DNA of 64,000 nt. It comes from Thiobacillus sp. SCUT-2. GTDB taxonomy: Bacteria; Pseudomonadota; Gammaproteobacteria; Burkholderiales; Thiobacillaceae. The notes under the pieces were generated by a model, which saw only the letters and a program-made list of their open reading frames with translations, had not been told where the DNA came from and did no database searches. Position 1 is the first letter of the stretch. Every line of letters starts with the position of its first letter. The position numbers and the translations under genes were made by a program. The stretch is taken from the NCBI RefSeq assembly GCF_035621355.1, contig NZ_CP141769.1:372001-436000 (forward strand). Direction: 5' to 3'. Of this stretch, positions 47,470 through 56,552 are shown in pieces.

Positions 47470-48336
47470 ATGAGCCTGGCCCAAACCGACAAATACTATC
47501 TGCCGCAACCATCGCTCTGGCCGATCGTGGGGTCCGTCGCCCTGCTGACGATGGCGATCGGGGGCGTCATGACCCTGCACGATGTCAACCACGGCGGCTG
47601 GGTGCTCGTCGCCGGCGTCGCGGTCCTCTTTTTCATGATGTTCGGCTGGTTCGGCGAAGTGATCCGGGACAGCGAGGCGGGACGCTACAACAAGCAGGTC
47701 GACAGCTCGTTCCGCTGGTCGATGAGCTGGTTCATCTTTTCCGAGGTGATGTTCTTCGCGGCCTTCTTCGGCGCGCTCTTCTACACGCGGGTGTTGTCGG
47801 TGCCGTGGCTCGGCGAGTCCGATACGATGCAGCAGCTCTGGCCCAACTTCAAGGCGACGTGGCCCACTGCCGGGCCGGGTCTGACCGCCGATGGCCTCAA
47901 GTTCACACCGATGGAAGCGTGGGGCATTCCGGCGATCAACACGCTGCTGCTGCTGAGCTCGGGCGTCACGGTGACGTGGGCGCACTGGGGCCTCAAGAAG
48001 AACAACCGCATGCAGCTGATCATCGGCCTCGCCATGACGGTGGCGCTGGGCGTGACCTTCCTGTTCCTGCAGGCCTACGAATATCACCATGCCTACACCG
48101 AAATGGGCCTGACCCTCGGCGCGGGCGTCTACGGCGCGACGTTCTTCATGCTCACGGGCTTCCATGGATTTCACGTGCTGGTCGGCACGACGATGCTCGT
48201 CGTGATGCTGCTGCGCTCGATGGCCGGGCATTTCACGGCCGATCACCATTTCGCATTTGAGGCGGTGTCGTGGTACTGGCACTTCGTCGACGTCGTGTGG
48301 GTGCTGCTGTTCATCCTGGTCTACTGGCTGATCTAG
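47470..48336 (+). CDS. coxC: Cytochrome c oxidase subunit III
   Basis: Third core subunit of the aa3 oxidase, 288 residues, with seven predicted membrane helices. Family features include PSLWPIVGSVALLTMAIG, WSMSWFIFSEVMFFAAFFGA near residue 82 and the C-terminal TGFHGFHVLVGT near 234, ending AVSWYWHFVDVVWVLLFI. The ATG has a GAGGGGAGACGAG upstream. It is the last gene of the first part of the operon; a small DUF2909 gene on the other strand follows after 54 bases, where I saw only a weak six-pair stem. Confidence 0.97.
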   Translation: MSLAQTDKYYLPQPSLWPIVGSVALLTMAIGGVMTLHDVNHGGWVLVAGVAVLFFMMFGWFGEVIRDSEAGRYNKQVDSSFRWSMSWFIFSEVMFFAAFFGALFYTRVLSVPWLGESDTMQQLWPNFKATWPTAGPGLTADGLKFTPMEAWGIPAINTLLLLSSGVTVTWAHWGLKKNNRMQLIIGLAMTVALGVTFLFLQAYEYHHAYTEMGLTLGAGVYGATFFMLTGFHGFHVLVGTTMLVVMLLRSMAGHFTADHHFAFEAVSWYWHFVDVVWVLLFILVYWLI

Positions 48337-48390
48337 GACGCTCGTGCACCGGGAAGCCGCGCCTAGCAAGGGCTTCGGGGGCAAGACGGG

Positions 48391-48591
48391 CTATCGCAAG
48401 CCGCTTTGCGGGATGATGCCGAAGTAATAGCCCGCCATCAGCAGGAGGAAGAGGGTGAGGGAGAGCGCGATGCGCACGGTGAGCATCTTGACCGTGCGAT
48501 CCGACCCTCCCTTGTCCTTGACAAGGTAGTAGAGGGCACTGGCCAGGCTGGCCAAAATGAACACGATGAAGAGCAGGGCAATGATGCGCAT
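48391..48591 (-). CDS. DUF2909 twin-transmembrane protein
   Basis: Predicted 66-residue protein with two hydrophobic helices separated by a basic/acidic loop (LVKDKGGSDRTVKML). The pattern and its place between coxC and SURF1, on the opposite strand, match DUF2909 proteins of betaproteobacterial oxidase clusters. Function unknown. The ATG at 48591 lies 48 bases from the divergent SURF1 start, so the two genes share a very short promoter region. Confidence 0.8.
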   Translation of the reverse strand: MRIIALLFIVFILASLASALYYLVKDKGGSDRTVKMLTVRIALSLTLFLLLMAGYYFGIIPQSGLR

Positions 48592-48639
48592 GGGGCGGGA
48601 CGCTCGCAAAAATTCCAGTCTATCCGGATCGAGGGTCCC

Positions 48640-49377
48640 GTGCACTTGCTGAAGGTGCGCGTCGGGTCGTGGCAGTTCTCGCCTGGCGTGTGGCCGACGC
48701 TGGCAGCCTTGTTCTTTTTCGTCCTGACGCTCGAACTCGGCAACTGGCAGCTGGGACGGGCCGAGGCGAAGCGCGCCTTGCAGGACCGCTATGACGTGGC
48801 GTTGCGCGAGGCCCCGATTCATGTCGGCGGCGAGCCGCTCGATCCGGAAAGCGTGCTCTACCGCAAGCTCGAAGTGCGCGGCGTATTCGATGCGGCGCAC
48901 ACGATTTTGCTGGACAACCGCATCTATCAAGGCGTTGCCGGCTATCACGTCCTCACGCCCCTGATGATCGAGGGCGGGTCGCTGGCCATCCTGGTCAATC
49001 GCGGCTGGGTGGCCGTGGGACGATCCCGCGCGCAGCCTCCGTTCCCGCCGACGCCCGAAGGCACCGTGCACCTGGAGGGCATCGCGGTCGACCCTCATAG
49101 CCGCTATCTCGAGCTGGCGCCGACGGCACCGCAGGGGCGCGTGTGGCAGAACCTCGACTTCGCGCGCTATGCCGCCTCGACCCGCCTGCGTCTGCAGCCG
49201 GTGATGCTGCTGCAGACCAGCGCGCTGGCAGACGGCCTGCGGCGCGACTGGCCGCGCCCCGATGCCGGCGTCACGATGCACGAGGGCTATGCGATCCAGT
49301 GGTACGGGCTGGCGGCGACGCTTGCGGTGCTCTGGCTGGTACTCAACATCAGGCGGCATGCCGGCGACGACAGCTGA
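48640..49377 (+). CDS. SURF1 family oxidase assembly protein
   Basis: Predicted 245-residue inner-membrane protein with helices at both ends (LAALFFFVLTLELGNWQLGR near residue 25 and GLAATLAVLWLVLNIRR near 222), the SURF1 hairpin topology. Conserved pieces are GNWQLGRAEAK, ILLDNRIYQGVAGYHVLTPL near 90, VNRGWVAVGRSR near 119 and the C-terminal HEGYAIQWYGLA. SURF1 proteins help insert haem a into subunit I. GTG 48640 with GAGGG upstream is the best start; the frame is open earlier but overlaps the divergent gene. Confidence 0.93.
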   Translation: MHLLKVRVGSWQFSPGVWPTLAALFFFVLTLELGNWQLGRAEAKRALQDRYDVALREAPIHVGGEPLDPESVLYRKLEVRGVFDAAHTILLDNRIYQGVAGYHVLTPLMIEGGSLAILVNRGWVAVGRSRAQPPFPPTPEGTVHLEGIAVDPHSRYLELAPTAPQGRVWQNLDFARYAASTRLRLQPVMLLQTSALADGLRRDWPRPDAGVTMHEGYAIQWYGLAATLAVLWLVLNIRRHAGDDS

Positions 49378-49414
49378 CGAGGGTAGAGACAATGAGCGGA
49401 GGGTGGCTTCAGAC

Positions 49415-49981
49415 ATGCGATTGACTTCGCGCGGCAAGTTCCTGTTGGTGGTGGGCGTCTTCGTGGCGCCCGTGGTCGCAGCCTATCTGGCCTACGCGGG
49501 ATGGCGGCCGTCGGCGCACTCGAATTACGGCGATCTGCTCAACGTCACGCCTTTGCAGCAGACAGCCGGGCAGACGCCGGATGGCCACGCCTTCGATCTC
49601 GGCGAACTTCGCGGCAAGTGGGTCATGGTGCGTGTGGGGCCGGGGCATTGCGACGCCGCATGCGCATGGCAGCTGTACCTGATGCGGCAGACGCGCATCG
49701 CTCAGGGCAAGGAGCAGTCGCGCATCGAGCGCCTCTGGGTGCTGACCGACACGGCTCCGCCGGACACCGCCGTGCTTGCGGCCCATCCCGGATTGCATGT
49801 CTGGCGGCCGGCGTCTCCGGCCTTCGCGGCGCAGTTTCCGGCGCCGCAGGGCAGCGCCACGGCGCATATCTATTTGATCGACCCCCTTGGCAACCTGATG
49901 ATGCGATTCCCGTCGCACGTCGACGCGAAGGGCATGATGAAAGACCTGCGCCTGCTTCTCAAGGCGTCCCAGATTGGCTGA
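49415..49981 (+). CDS. Sco-like membrane-anchored thioredoxin-fold protein
   Basis: Predicted 188-residue protein with an N-terminal anchor (FLLVVGVFVAPVVAAYLAYA) and a thioredoxin-like domain. Cys79 and Cys83 in PGHCDAACAWQLYLM keep the C-x3-C spacing of Sco copper chaperones, though the sequence around them differs. HIYLIDPLGNLMMRF near residue 150 is a typical Sco strand. It sits between SURF1 and ctaA, where many betaproteobacteria have such a gene of poorly known role. Copper or thiol chemistry for CuA assembly is likely but unproven. Confidence 0.78.
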   Translation: MRLTSRGKFLLVVGVFVAPVVAAYLAYAGWRPSAHSNYGDLLNVTPLQQTAGQTPDGHAFDLGELRGKWVMVRVGPGHCDAACAWQLYLMRQTRIAQGKEQSRIERLWVLTDTAPPDTAVLAAHPGLHVWRPASPAFAAQFPAPQGSATAHIYLIDPLGNLMMRFPSHVDAKGMMKDLRLLLKASQIG

Positions 49982-49990
49982 GCGAATGCG

Positions 49991-50968
49991 GTGACGACCT
50001 ACCATAGAATCATCCTCGCCGCTTTGCTTCTGGCCTTCGGCGTCGTGACGCTTGGGGCGTACGTGCGCCTGTCCGATGCCGGCCTGGGCTGCCCCGATTG
50101 GCCGGGTTGCTACGGCAAGATCACGCCCCACAGTGCCGCCGCCGCCATCGATGCGCAGCTCGCCAGGCAACCGGACGGGCCGGTGTCGCATGCGAAGGCA
50201 TGGAAGGAAATGGTTCACCGGTATTTCGCGGGGACGCTCGGCCTGCTGATCCTGGTCATCGCACTGCTTGCCTGGCGGCGGAGTCGCGACGGGGCCGGAA
50301 AGGCGCTCGCGCTGCTGCTGCTTGGCGTCGTCGTGTTCCAGGCGATGCTGGGCATGTGGACGGTGACCCAGCTGCTCAAGCCCGTGATCGTCAGTTCCCA
50401 CCTGCTGGGCGGCATGACCACCTTGTCGCTGCTCACGTGGTTGTGGCTGCGCGAACGCCGCCGGCCCGTGCTGGGGGCGCGCCGCGGGGAGGCGTTGCGG
50501 GGGGCGGCCTTTCTGGGACTGCTTCTGGTAGCCGTCCAGATCGCCCTGGGCGGCTGGGTCAGCACGAATTATGCGGCCCTGGCCTGTCCGGATTTTCCGA
50601 CCTGCCATGGGGCATGGCTGCCGCCAATGGACTTCGAGCAGGGCTTCACGCTGCATCGCAAGCTCGGCGAAACCGCGACGGGCGCCTTGCTTCCCCTCAC
50701 CGCGCTCACGGCCATCCACTGGACGCATCGGGTCATGGCATTGCTCGTGACGCTGTACCTTGGCTGGCTGGTTGTGCGTCTCCTGCGCACGCCCGGGCAG
50801 GCGACGATGGGTGGGGTCGTCGGCGCGCTGCTGACACTGCAGGTTTCGCTGGGCATCAGCAATGTCGTCTTCAGCCTGCCGCTGCCGGTGGCGGTGGCGC
50901 ACAACGCCGGCGCGGCACTGCTGCTGTCCAGCATGGTATGGCTGAATTTCCGGTTACGCAGGAGATGA
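49991..50968 (+). CDS. ctaA: Haem A synthase (COX15/CtaA family)
   Basis: Eight-helix membrane protein of 325 residues that oxidises haem O to haem A for the aa3 oxidase. [20 protein letters not shown] near residue 19 and [19 protein letters not shown] near 188 carry paired cysteines of the two halves. The haem-ligand histidines fit EMVHRYFAG near residue 75, SSHLLGG near 136, LHRKLGE near 219 and IHWTHRVMA near 239. GTG 49991 is the likely start. It is followed after two bases by ctaB. Confidence 0.95.
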   Translation: MTTYHRIILAALLLAFGVVTLGAYVRLSDAGLGCPDWPGCYGKITPHSAAAAIDAQLARQPDGPVSHAKAWKEMVHRYFAGTLGLLILVIALLAWRRSRDGAGKALALLLLGVVVFQAMLGMWTVTQLLKPVIVSSHLLGGMTTLSLLTWLWLRERRRPVLGARRGEALRGAAFLGLLLVAVQIALGGWVSTNYAALACPDFPTCHGAWLPPMDFEQGFTLHRKLGETATGALLPLTALTAIHWTHRVMALLVTLYLGWLVVRLLRTPGQATMGGVVGALLTLQVSLGISNVVFSLPLPVAVAHNAGAALLLSSMVWLNFRLRRR

Positions 50969-50970
50969 AC

Positions 50971-51867
50971 ATGGAATCCTTGATGATCCAGGGCGCGGCG
51001 TGCCGCTGCCAGCAGTTTCTGGCCTTGTGCAAGCTGCGCGTCGTGAGCCTGATCGTGTTCACCGCGGTGATCGGCATGTTTCTCGCCGTGCCCGGCTGGC
51101 CGGAGTGGCAAGCCTTGTGGGCGGGAACGCTGGGGATCGCCTTGGTGGCGGGTGCGGCCGCGGCGTTCAATTGCCTGGTCGAGCAGAAGATCGATGCGGT
51201 GATGGCACGCACGCGCGCGCGCCCCTTGCCGCGCGGCGAACTCACGAGCACGCAAACGCTCATGTTTTCCGGCGCGGTGGGGGGCGCAGGCCTGTTCCTG
51301 CTGAACCAGTTCGTCAATCCCCTGACGATGTGGCTGACGCTCGCGACCTTCGTCGGCTACGCGGTGATCTATACGGTGCTGCTGAAGCCGGCGACGCCGC
51401 AGAACATCGTGATAGGCGGGGCATCCGGCGCGATGCCGCCCGTGCTCGGCTGGGCGGCGGCAACCGGGGAGATTCACCACGATGCGCTGCTCCTGTTCCT
51501 CATTATCTTCGCCTGGACCCCGCCGCATTTCTGGGCGCTGGCGCTGTACCGCCGCGAGGAATATGCCAAGGCGGGGTTGCCGATGCTGCCCGTCACGCAC
51601 GGCGAGCCGTATACGCGGCTTCACCTGCTCCTCTATACGCTCCTGCTGTTTGCGGTGTCCATGCTGCCGGTCGGCACCGGAATGGGCGGCTGGATCTACC
51701 TGATCGGCGCGACGCTCCTCGGCGCCCGCTTCATCCAGTACGCCTGGCGCCTGCATCGCGCGTACAGCGACGCGCTCGCGCGGCAGACTTTCCGCTACTC
51801 CATCTGGTATTTGAGCGCATTGTTTGCGATCATGCTCGTCGATCACTACATCCCAATACCCCTATGA
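50971..51867 (+). CDS. ctaB: Protohaem IX farnesyltransferase (haem O synthase)
   Basis: UbiA-family prenyltransferase of 298 residues that farnesylates haem B to haem O, the substrate of the preceding ctaA product. [20 protein letters not shown] near residue 66 is the first Asp-rich site, and [19 protein letters not shown] near 190 the second conserved segment. [14 protein letters not shown] near 178 is a family hallmark. Eight to nine helices are predicted. Start ATG 50971 is set by AGGAG seven bases upstream; ATG 50965 is in frame but too close to that RBS. Confidence 0.97.
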   Translation: MESLMIQGAACRCQQFLALCKLRVVSLIVFTAVIGMFLAVPGWPEWQALWAGTLGIALVAGAAAAFNCLVEQKIDAVMARTRARPLPRGELTSTQTLMFSGAVGGAGLFLLNQFVNPLTMWLTLATFVGYAVIYTVLLKPATPQNIVIGGASGAMPPVLGWAAATGEIHHDALLLFLIIFAWTPPHFWALALYRREEYAKAGLPMLPVTHGEPYTRLHLLLYTLLLFAVSMLPVGTGMGGWIYLIGATLLGARFIQYAWRLHRAYSDALARQTFRYSIWYLSALFAIMLVDHYIPIPL

Positions 51868-51951
51868 TTCCAATGGGGAATTGCGGGTTTATATAGATAT
51901 TCGGACAGGATTGTTTTATATTGTGCCCAGTTCGTTTTCTTGGGGCACCCG

Positions 51952-52416
51952 ATGATCCTTTCCCGCACCAGTCAGTATGCCGTCCAGGCGCTGATCTACA
52001 TGGCGACCCAGCCTGATGCCACGCCGGTGCTGAACAAGGATATCGCGGCCAAACTGGGCGTCCCGGCGCCCTATCTTGCAAAGATCCTGCAGAGCCTCGC
52101 CAAGGGCAATCTGCTGTTTTCCTTCCGCGGGCGCCTGGGCGGGTTCTGCCTGCGCGAGGGCGGCGACAAGATCACCTTGATGCAGATCCTGCTGCTGACA
52201 GAAGGCCCGGCCTTCACCCAGAGTTGCCTCCTGGGACTCAAGAAGTGCAGCGACGAAACCGCGTGCCCGCTGCATTTCCGCTGGGTCCCGGTCAAGAAGA
52301 AGATCATCGACCTCCTGCAGGACACCACGCTGGACAAGCTCGCCAAGGCCGTCGAATCCGGCAAGTACCGCCTTGCCGACATTCCCGGCCAGCTGTTCGA
52401 GCAGGTCAAGGCGTGA
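51952..52416 (+). CDS. Rrf2-family transcriptional regulator, probably iron-sulfur sensing
   Basis: Predicted 154-residue winged-helix regulator: SRTSQYAVQALIYMA at the N-terminus, a DNA-binding helix near KDIAAKLGVPAPYLAKILQ (about 33-51) and the wing GRLGGFCLREGG. Cys92, Cys99 and Cys105 form a C-x6-C-x5-C cluster at almost the same positions as the cluster ligands of IscR and RirA, so an Fe-S sensor is likely. It lies between ctaB and Sco1 and is coupled to the latter by GTGA. The 84 bases upstream are AT-rich (for example TTTATATAG) and may hold its promoter and operator. Candidate regulator of this gene or the adjacent oxidases. Confidence 0.9.
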   Translation: MILSRTSQYAVQALIYMATQPDATPVLNKDIAAKLGVPAPYLAKILQSLAKGNLLFSFRGRLGGFCLREGGDKITLMQILLLTEGPAFTQSCLLGLKKCSDETACPLHFRWVPVKKKIIDLLQDTTLDKLAKAVESGKYRLADIPGQLFEQVKA

Positions 52417-53006
52417 AGACCTGGCTCGCCGCGCTTTGCGCGGCCGCCGCGTTCGTCCTCGCCGGCTGCCAGCCGGCTTCGCATGCCCCGTCCTTCAAGG
52501 CAACCGATATCACGGGCGCCACCTTCGGGCGGGATTTTCGGCTGACCGATCACAACGGCCACGTACGCAGCCTGGTCGACTTTCGCGGCAAGGTCGTTGC
52601 CCTGTTCTTCGGCTACACTCATTGCCCGGACGTCTGCCCCACCACGCTGGCGGACTTCGCTGCCGCGCTCAAGCAGCTCGGACCGCAGGCGGCGCAGGTC
52701 CAGGTCCTCTTCGTCACGCTCGATCCCGAGCGCGACACGCCCGCCCTTCTCAGGCAGTTCGTGCCGGCATTCGACCCGAGCTTCCTGGGCATGTACACGG
52801 ATTCCGGAGCCTTGGCGGCGTTGGCGAATGAATTCAAAGTGGTCTATCAAAAGACTTCGGTGAAGGGCGCGGACGACTACCTGATCGACCACAGTGCAGG
52901 AACGTATGTCTATGATCCCAAAGGCAATCTAAGGCTGCTGATTCCCTATGGCAGCAGCGCCGCGGATATCGCCCACGACCTGAAGGCGCTGTTGGCTGCG
53001 CCATGA
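52413..53006 (+). CDS. SCO1/SenC family copper-chaperone lipoprotein
   Basis: Predicted 197-residue lipoprotein: a short signal ending LAGC gives a lipobox cysteine at residue 19. The thioredoxin-like domain has the copper-binding Cys71 and Cys75 in YTHCPDVCPTTL and the third ligand histidine in DDYLIDHSAG near residue 158. Sco proteins deliver copper to CuA of subunit II or to cbb3 oxidases. GTG 52413 overlaps the Rrf2 stop, so it is co-translated with the regulator. The cbb3 operon starts 123 bases downstream with its own promoter. Confidence 0.95.
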   Translation: MKTWLAALCAAAAFVLAGCQPASHAPSFKATDITGATFGRDFRLTDHNGHVRSLVDFRGKVVALFFGYTHCPDVCPTTLADFAAALKQLGPQAAQVQVLFVTLDPERDTPALLRQFVPAFDPSFLGMYTDSGALAALANEFKVVYQKTSVKGADDYLIDHSAGTYVYDPKGNLRLLIPYGSSAADIAHDLKALLAAP

Positions 53007-53021
53007 GCCGTTTTTGCCGGC

Positions 53022-53051
53022 TTGCGGGACCCGCGGCGGCTAGCATATAAT
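53022..53051 (+). promoter_or_regulatory. Candidate sigma-70 promoter of the ccoNOQP operon
   Basis: TTGCGG at 53022-53027 and a perfect TATAAT at 53046-53051 are 18 bases apart, ending 78 bases before the ccoN ATG. Downstream at 53071-53080 is a perfect palindrome AGCATATGCT. I found no TTGAT-N4-ATCAA box in the 123-base gap, although FNR-type control is usual for this operon. Confidence 0.5.
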
Positions 53052-53129
53052 CCCGCAGTTTTTTAATATAAGCATATGCTGTTTGAGGCGCGGCAATAAG
53101 CGCTATTTCGGGTACAACAGGAGCGGGCC

Positions 53130-54584
53130 ATGGCGGTAACCACATATTCCGGTGCGGAGCAATACAACTTTGATGTCGTCAAGAAATTTGCCGTCATGTC
53201 GATCGTATGGGCGGTCATCGGCATGTTCGTGGGCGTGTATATCGCCTCCGAGCTGGCTTGGCCGTTTCTGAATTTCGACAGCCCCTACTTTTCGTTCGGA
53301 CGCTTCCGCCCCGTTCACACCACCTCGGTGATCTTCGGCTTCGGCGGTTCCGCGCTGTTCGCCACCTCGTACTACGTGGTCCAGCGCACCTGCCAGACCC
53401 GGCTCGTCTCCGACGGCATGGCGAGCTTCACGTTCTGGGGCTGGATGGCGGCGATCGCGCTGGCCGATATCAGCTACGTCCTCGGCTACACCCAGTCGCG
53501 CGAATACGCGGAGATGGAGTGGCCGATCGACATCCTGATCGAGATCGTGTGGGTGACCTACCTGACCGTGTTCGTCGGCACCATCATGCGCCGCAAGCAG
53601 CCGCACATCTACGTCGCCAACTGGTTCTATCTCGCCTTCATCCTGGCCACCGCGCTGCTGCACACCTTCAACAACCTGGCGATGCCGATCAACCTGTTCT
53701 CGATGAAGTCCTACAGCCTGTTCTCGGGCGTGCAGGATGCGATGACGCAGTGGTGGTACGGCCACAACGCGGTGGGCTTCTTCCTGACCGCCGCCTTCCT
53801 CGGCATGATGTACTACTTCGTGCCGAAGCAGGCCGGTCGTCCGATCTACTCGTATCGCCTGTCGATCGTCCACTTCTGGGCGCTGGGCTTCATGTACATG
53901 TGGGTCGGTGCGCATCACCTGCACTGGACCGCGCTGCCCGACTGGACCTCGTCGCTGGCCGCCGCGTTCTCGATCCTGCTGCTGATGCCCTCCTGGGGCG
54001 GCATGATCAACGGCATCATGACCCTGTCGGGTGCCTGGGACAAACTCCGTACCGACCCCATCATGCGCTTCATGATCGTCGCCCTGTCGTTCTACGGCAT
54101 GTCGACCTTCGAAGGCCCGATGATGTCGCTGAAGGAAGTGAACGCGCTGTCGCATTACACCGACTGGACCGTGGGCCACGTGCATTCGGGCGCCCTGGGC
54201 TGGGTCGCGATGATCTCCTTCGGTTCCCTGTATCACATGATGCCGAAGCTGTGGGACACCAAGATGTACAGCCGCAAACTGGTCGAGTGGCACTTCTGGC
54301 TGGCGACCATCGGCATCGTCCTGTACATCGTCGCGATGTGGATTTCCGGCATCACCCAGGGCCTGATGTGGCGTGCGTTCGACCAGTTCGGCAACCTGCA
54401 GTACTCGTTCGTCGAGTCGGTCGCGGCCATGCATCCCTTCTACGCCATGCGTGCGATCGGCGGCATGTTCTTCCTGACCGGCATGGTGCTGATGGCTTTC
54501 AACATGTTCATGACCATTCGTCAGGGCAAGCGCGAAAGCGCCGTGCTGGAAGCCAAGCTCGCCGGCAAGCTGGCTCACGCGTGA
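53130..54584 (+). CDS. ccoN: cbb3-type cytochrome c oxidase subunit I
   Basis: Catalytic subunit of the high-affinity cbb3 oxidase used at low oxygen, 484 residues with twelve membrane helices. Histidine sites are in [18 protein letters not shown] near residue 62 (low-spin haem), [18 protein letters not shown] near 210 (CuB), [14 protein letters not shown] near 259 (CuB pair) and [17 protein letters not shown] near 340 (haem ligands). AGGAG lies before ATG 53130. It begins the ccoNOQP transcription unit, after a recognisable promoter. Confidence 0.98.
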   Translation: MAVTTYSGAEQYNFDVVKKFAVMSIVWAVIGMFVGVYIASELAWPFLNFDSPYFSFGRFRPVHTTSVIFGFGGSALFATSYYVVQRTCQTRLVSDGMASFTFWGWMAAIALADISYVLGYTQSREYAEMEWPIDILIEIVWVTYLTVFVGTIMRRKQPHIYVANWFYLAFILATALLHTFNNLAMPINLFSMKSYSLFSGVQDAMTQWWYGHNAVGFFLTAAFLGMMYYFVPKQAGRPIYSYRLSIVHFWALGFMYMWVGAHHLHWTALPDWTSSLAAAFSILLLMPSWGGMINGIMTLSGAWDKLRTDPIMRFMIVALSFYGMSTFEGPMMSLKEVNALSHYTDWTVGHVHSGALGWVAMISFGSLYHMMPKLWDTKMYSRKLVEWHFWLATIGIVLYIVAMWISGITQGLMWRAFDQFGNLQYSFVESVAAMHPFYAMRAIGGMFFLTGMVLMAFNMFMTIRQGKRESAVLEAKLAGKLAHA

Positions 54585-54606
54585 TTCGGGAAGAAAGTAG
54601 ACAAAC

Positions 54607-55353
54607 ATGAATTTCAATTTCAAACACGAATGGATTGAGACCAACATCGGCCTGATGGCCGTGTTGACGATGCTGGCGATCAGCGTCGGCGGCCTGGTGG
54701 AGATCGCGCCGCTGTTCTTCATCGACAAGACCATCGAGAAGGTCGACGGCGTGCGCCCCTACACGCCGCTCGAACTGCGCGGGCGCGACATCTATCAGCG
54801 CGAAGGCTGCTACCTGTGTCATTCGCAGATGATCCGTCCCTTCCGCGATGAGAAGCTGCGCTACGGGCATTATTCCCTTGCTGCCGAATCTCAGTACGAC
54901 CATCCCTTCCAGTGGGGTTCCAAGCGCACGGGCCCCGACCTCGCCCGGGTCGGCGGCAAGTACTCGAACGAGTGGCACGTGCAGCACCTGACCGCTCCGC
55001 GTTCGATGGTGCCGGAATCGGTGATGCCCAACTATCCGTGGCTGAAGGCGACGCCGCTGGACATCTCTGACATCACGGACCGCATGAAGGCGCTGCGCAA
55101 GGTGGGCGTGCCGTATTCGCTGACCGACGCCGAGTACAAGGCCAACGTCGCGAAATTCGGTGAAACCGTCGCCAAGGAGCTGCACATCCCCAATGCGCAG
55201 CAGAGCCTCATCGAACAGGCCAACTTCGGCAACTACGATGGGGATCGCTCCGGTATTTCTGAGATGGACGCGTTGGTGGCCTACCTGCAGGTTCTCGGCA
55301 CCATGGTCGACTTCAGCAAATACAAGGACGACGCGTTCATCAACGACCGCTGA
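54607..55353 (+). CDS. ccoO: cbb3-type cytochrome c oxidase subunit II (monohaem)
   Basis: Membrane-anchored c-type cytochrome of 248 residues that passes electrons to CcoN. One N-terminal helix (about residues 13-33) precedes the haem site CYLCH in [15 protein letters not shown] near residue 65. [20 protein letters not shown] near 95 and [16 protein letters not shown] near 130 (axial methionine region) are conserved. It starts 22 bases after ccoN. Confidence 0.98.
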   Translation: MNFNFKHEWIETNIGLMAVLTMLAISVGGLVEIAPLFFIDKTIEKVDGVRPYTPLELRGRDIYQREGCYLCHSQMIRPFRDEKLRYGHYSLAAESQYDHPFQWGSKRTGPDLARVGGKYSNEWHVQHLTAPRSMVPESVMPNYPWLKATPLDISDITDRMKALRKVGVPYSLTDAEYKANVAKFGETVAKELHIPNAQQSLIEQANFGNYDGDRSGISEMDALVAYLQVLGTMVDFSKYKDDAFINDR

Positions 55354-55376
55354 TCCAGACAGACCGGAGGCTTGCG

Positions 55377-55562
55377 ATGGACTTCCTGATGTGGTTCTCG
55401 AAACCCGAGCACACCAAGCCTCTGGGACTGGTCATTTTTTTCGTCACCTTCATCGGCATCGTGATCTACGCCTACGGTAGCAAGAAGCGCAGCGACCAAC
55501 TGGAGTCGTATCGCGACATACCGTTCCTTGACGATCAGGACGGCACAAAGGACAAGCAATGA
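55377..55562 (+). CDS. ccoQ: CcoQ-like small subunit of cbb3 oxidase
   Basis: Predicted 61-residue protein with a single membrane helix (TKPLGLVIFFVTFIGIVIYA), then a charged tail KKRSDQLESYRDIPFLDD. CcoQ proteins stabilise the oxidase and vary greatly in sequence, so position between ccoO and ccoP is the main evidence. The stop overlaps ccoP by ATGA. RBS-like GGAGG precedes the ATG. Confidence 0.9.
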   Translation: MDFLMWFSKPEHTKPLGLVIFFVTFIGIVIYAYGSKKRSDQLESYRDIPFLDDQDGTKDKQ

Positions 55563-56479
55563 GCGAGCAAAAACTACAATCTCAAACTGTGCAAACGACG
55601 GGCCACGCCTGGGACGGCGACCTGCAGGAATACAACAATCCGCTGCCGGTCTGGTGGGTTTACACCTTCTACGTGACGGTGGCATTCGCCATCATCTATT
55701 GGATCATCTATCCGTCCTGGCCGTTCGGCAAGGGCTGGATCGGCGGCCTGTCGAGCATCACCTACGTGAACAGCGACGGCGAGACCAAGACCCACAGCTG
55801 GAACACGCGGGCCCTGCTGATGGAAAAGCTGAACAAGGCGGATGCCGAGCAGAAGCCGTATTTCGACAAGGTCGCGTCCATGTCCTACGAGCAGATTGCC
55901 AAGGACCCGGACATGAACGGCTTCATCCTGTCCGCGGGCAAGGCGCTGTTTTCCGACAACTGCGCCCCCTGTCACCAGCAGGGCGGTCAGGGCAAGATCG
56001 GCTTCTTCCCCAACCTGACCGACGATGACTGGCTCTACGGCGGCACGTACGCGAAGATCAACGAAACCATCACCAACGGTCGCCACGGCTACATGCCGAC
56101 GTTCAGCGAGGTGCTCTCGCCCGAGCAGATCGACGACCTGGCCAACTATGTCGCGAGCCTTTCCGGGATCGGCCACGACGCGGCGAAGGCGGCGGCGGGG
56201 AACACGCTGTTCCATAGCGACACCGCCGCGTGCTACTACTGCCACGGCGCGGACGCCAAGGGCCGCCAGGTGATCGGTTCGGCGAACCTGACCGACAAGG
56301 TCTGGCTGTGGGCCGACGTACCGGGCGCGGACACCGCGGAGGGCAAGGTGGCCGCCATTCGCACCGTCATCAGCAACGGTCTGAACAAAGGCGTCATGCC
56401 GACGTGGGGCGGTCGCCTCTCTGCCGAACAAATCAAGGTTCTGACGGTCTACGTTCACGAATTGGGCGGCGGCCAATAA
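55559..56479 (+). CDS. ccoP: cbb3-type cytochrome c oxidase subunit III (dihaem)
   Basis: Dihaem c-type cytochrome of 306 residues that receives electrons from soluble cytochromes. DGDLQEYNNPLPVWWVYTFY near residue 20 is a family hallmark and leads into the membrane helix. The haem motifs are CAPCH near residue 138 and CYYCH near 224. RHGYMPTFSEVLSPEQIDDL near 175 and KGVMPTWGGRLSAEQIKVL near 278 hold the axial methionines. A strong terminator follows 18 bases after the stop, ending this unit before ccoG. Confidence 0.98.
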   Translation: MSEQKLQSQTVQTTGHAWDGDLQEYNNPLPVWWVYTFYVTVAFAIIYWIIYPSWPFGKGWIGGLSSITYVNSDGETKTHSWNTRALLMEKLNKADAEQKPYFDKVASMSYEQIAKDPDMNGFILSAGKALFSDNCAPCHQQGGQGKIGFFPNLTDDDWLYGGTYAKINETITNGRHGYMPTFSEVLSPEQIDDLANYVASLSGIGHDAAKAAAGNTLFHSDTAACYYCHGADAKGRQVIGSANLTDKVWLWADVPGADTAEGKVAAIRTVISNGLNKGVMPTWGGRLSAEQIKVLTVYVHELGGGQ

Positions 56480-56497
56480 GACGGTCGAACGAGTTGT

Positions 56498-56526
56498 GCA
56501 AAGCCCCCGATATCGGGGGCTTTTGC
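56498..56526 (+). terminator. Rho-independent terminator after ccoP
   Basis: AAGCCCCCGA and TCGGGGGCTT form an uninterrupted stem, with a TTTT stretch next to it on the + strand. It lies between ccoP and ccoG, so ccoG-H-S is probably transcribed from a separate start or by read-through. Confidence 0.9.
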
Positions 56527-56552
56527 TTCCTGCCATTCCAAACGGTCGAGCC

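Noticed and set aside
48340-48385. Possible terminator after coxC
   Set aside because: Only a six-pair stem (GAAGCC/GGCTTC) with a 12-base loop and no T-run was found.
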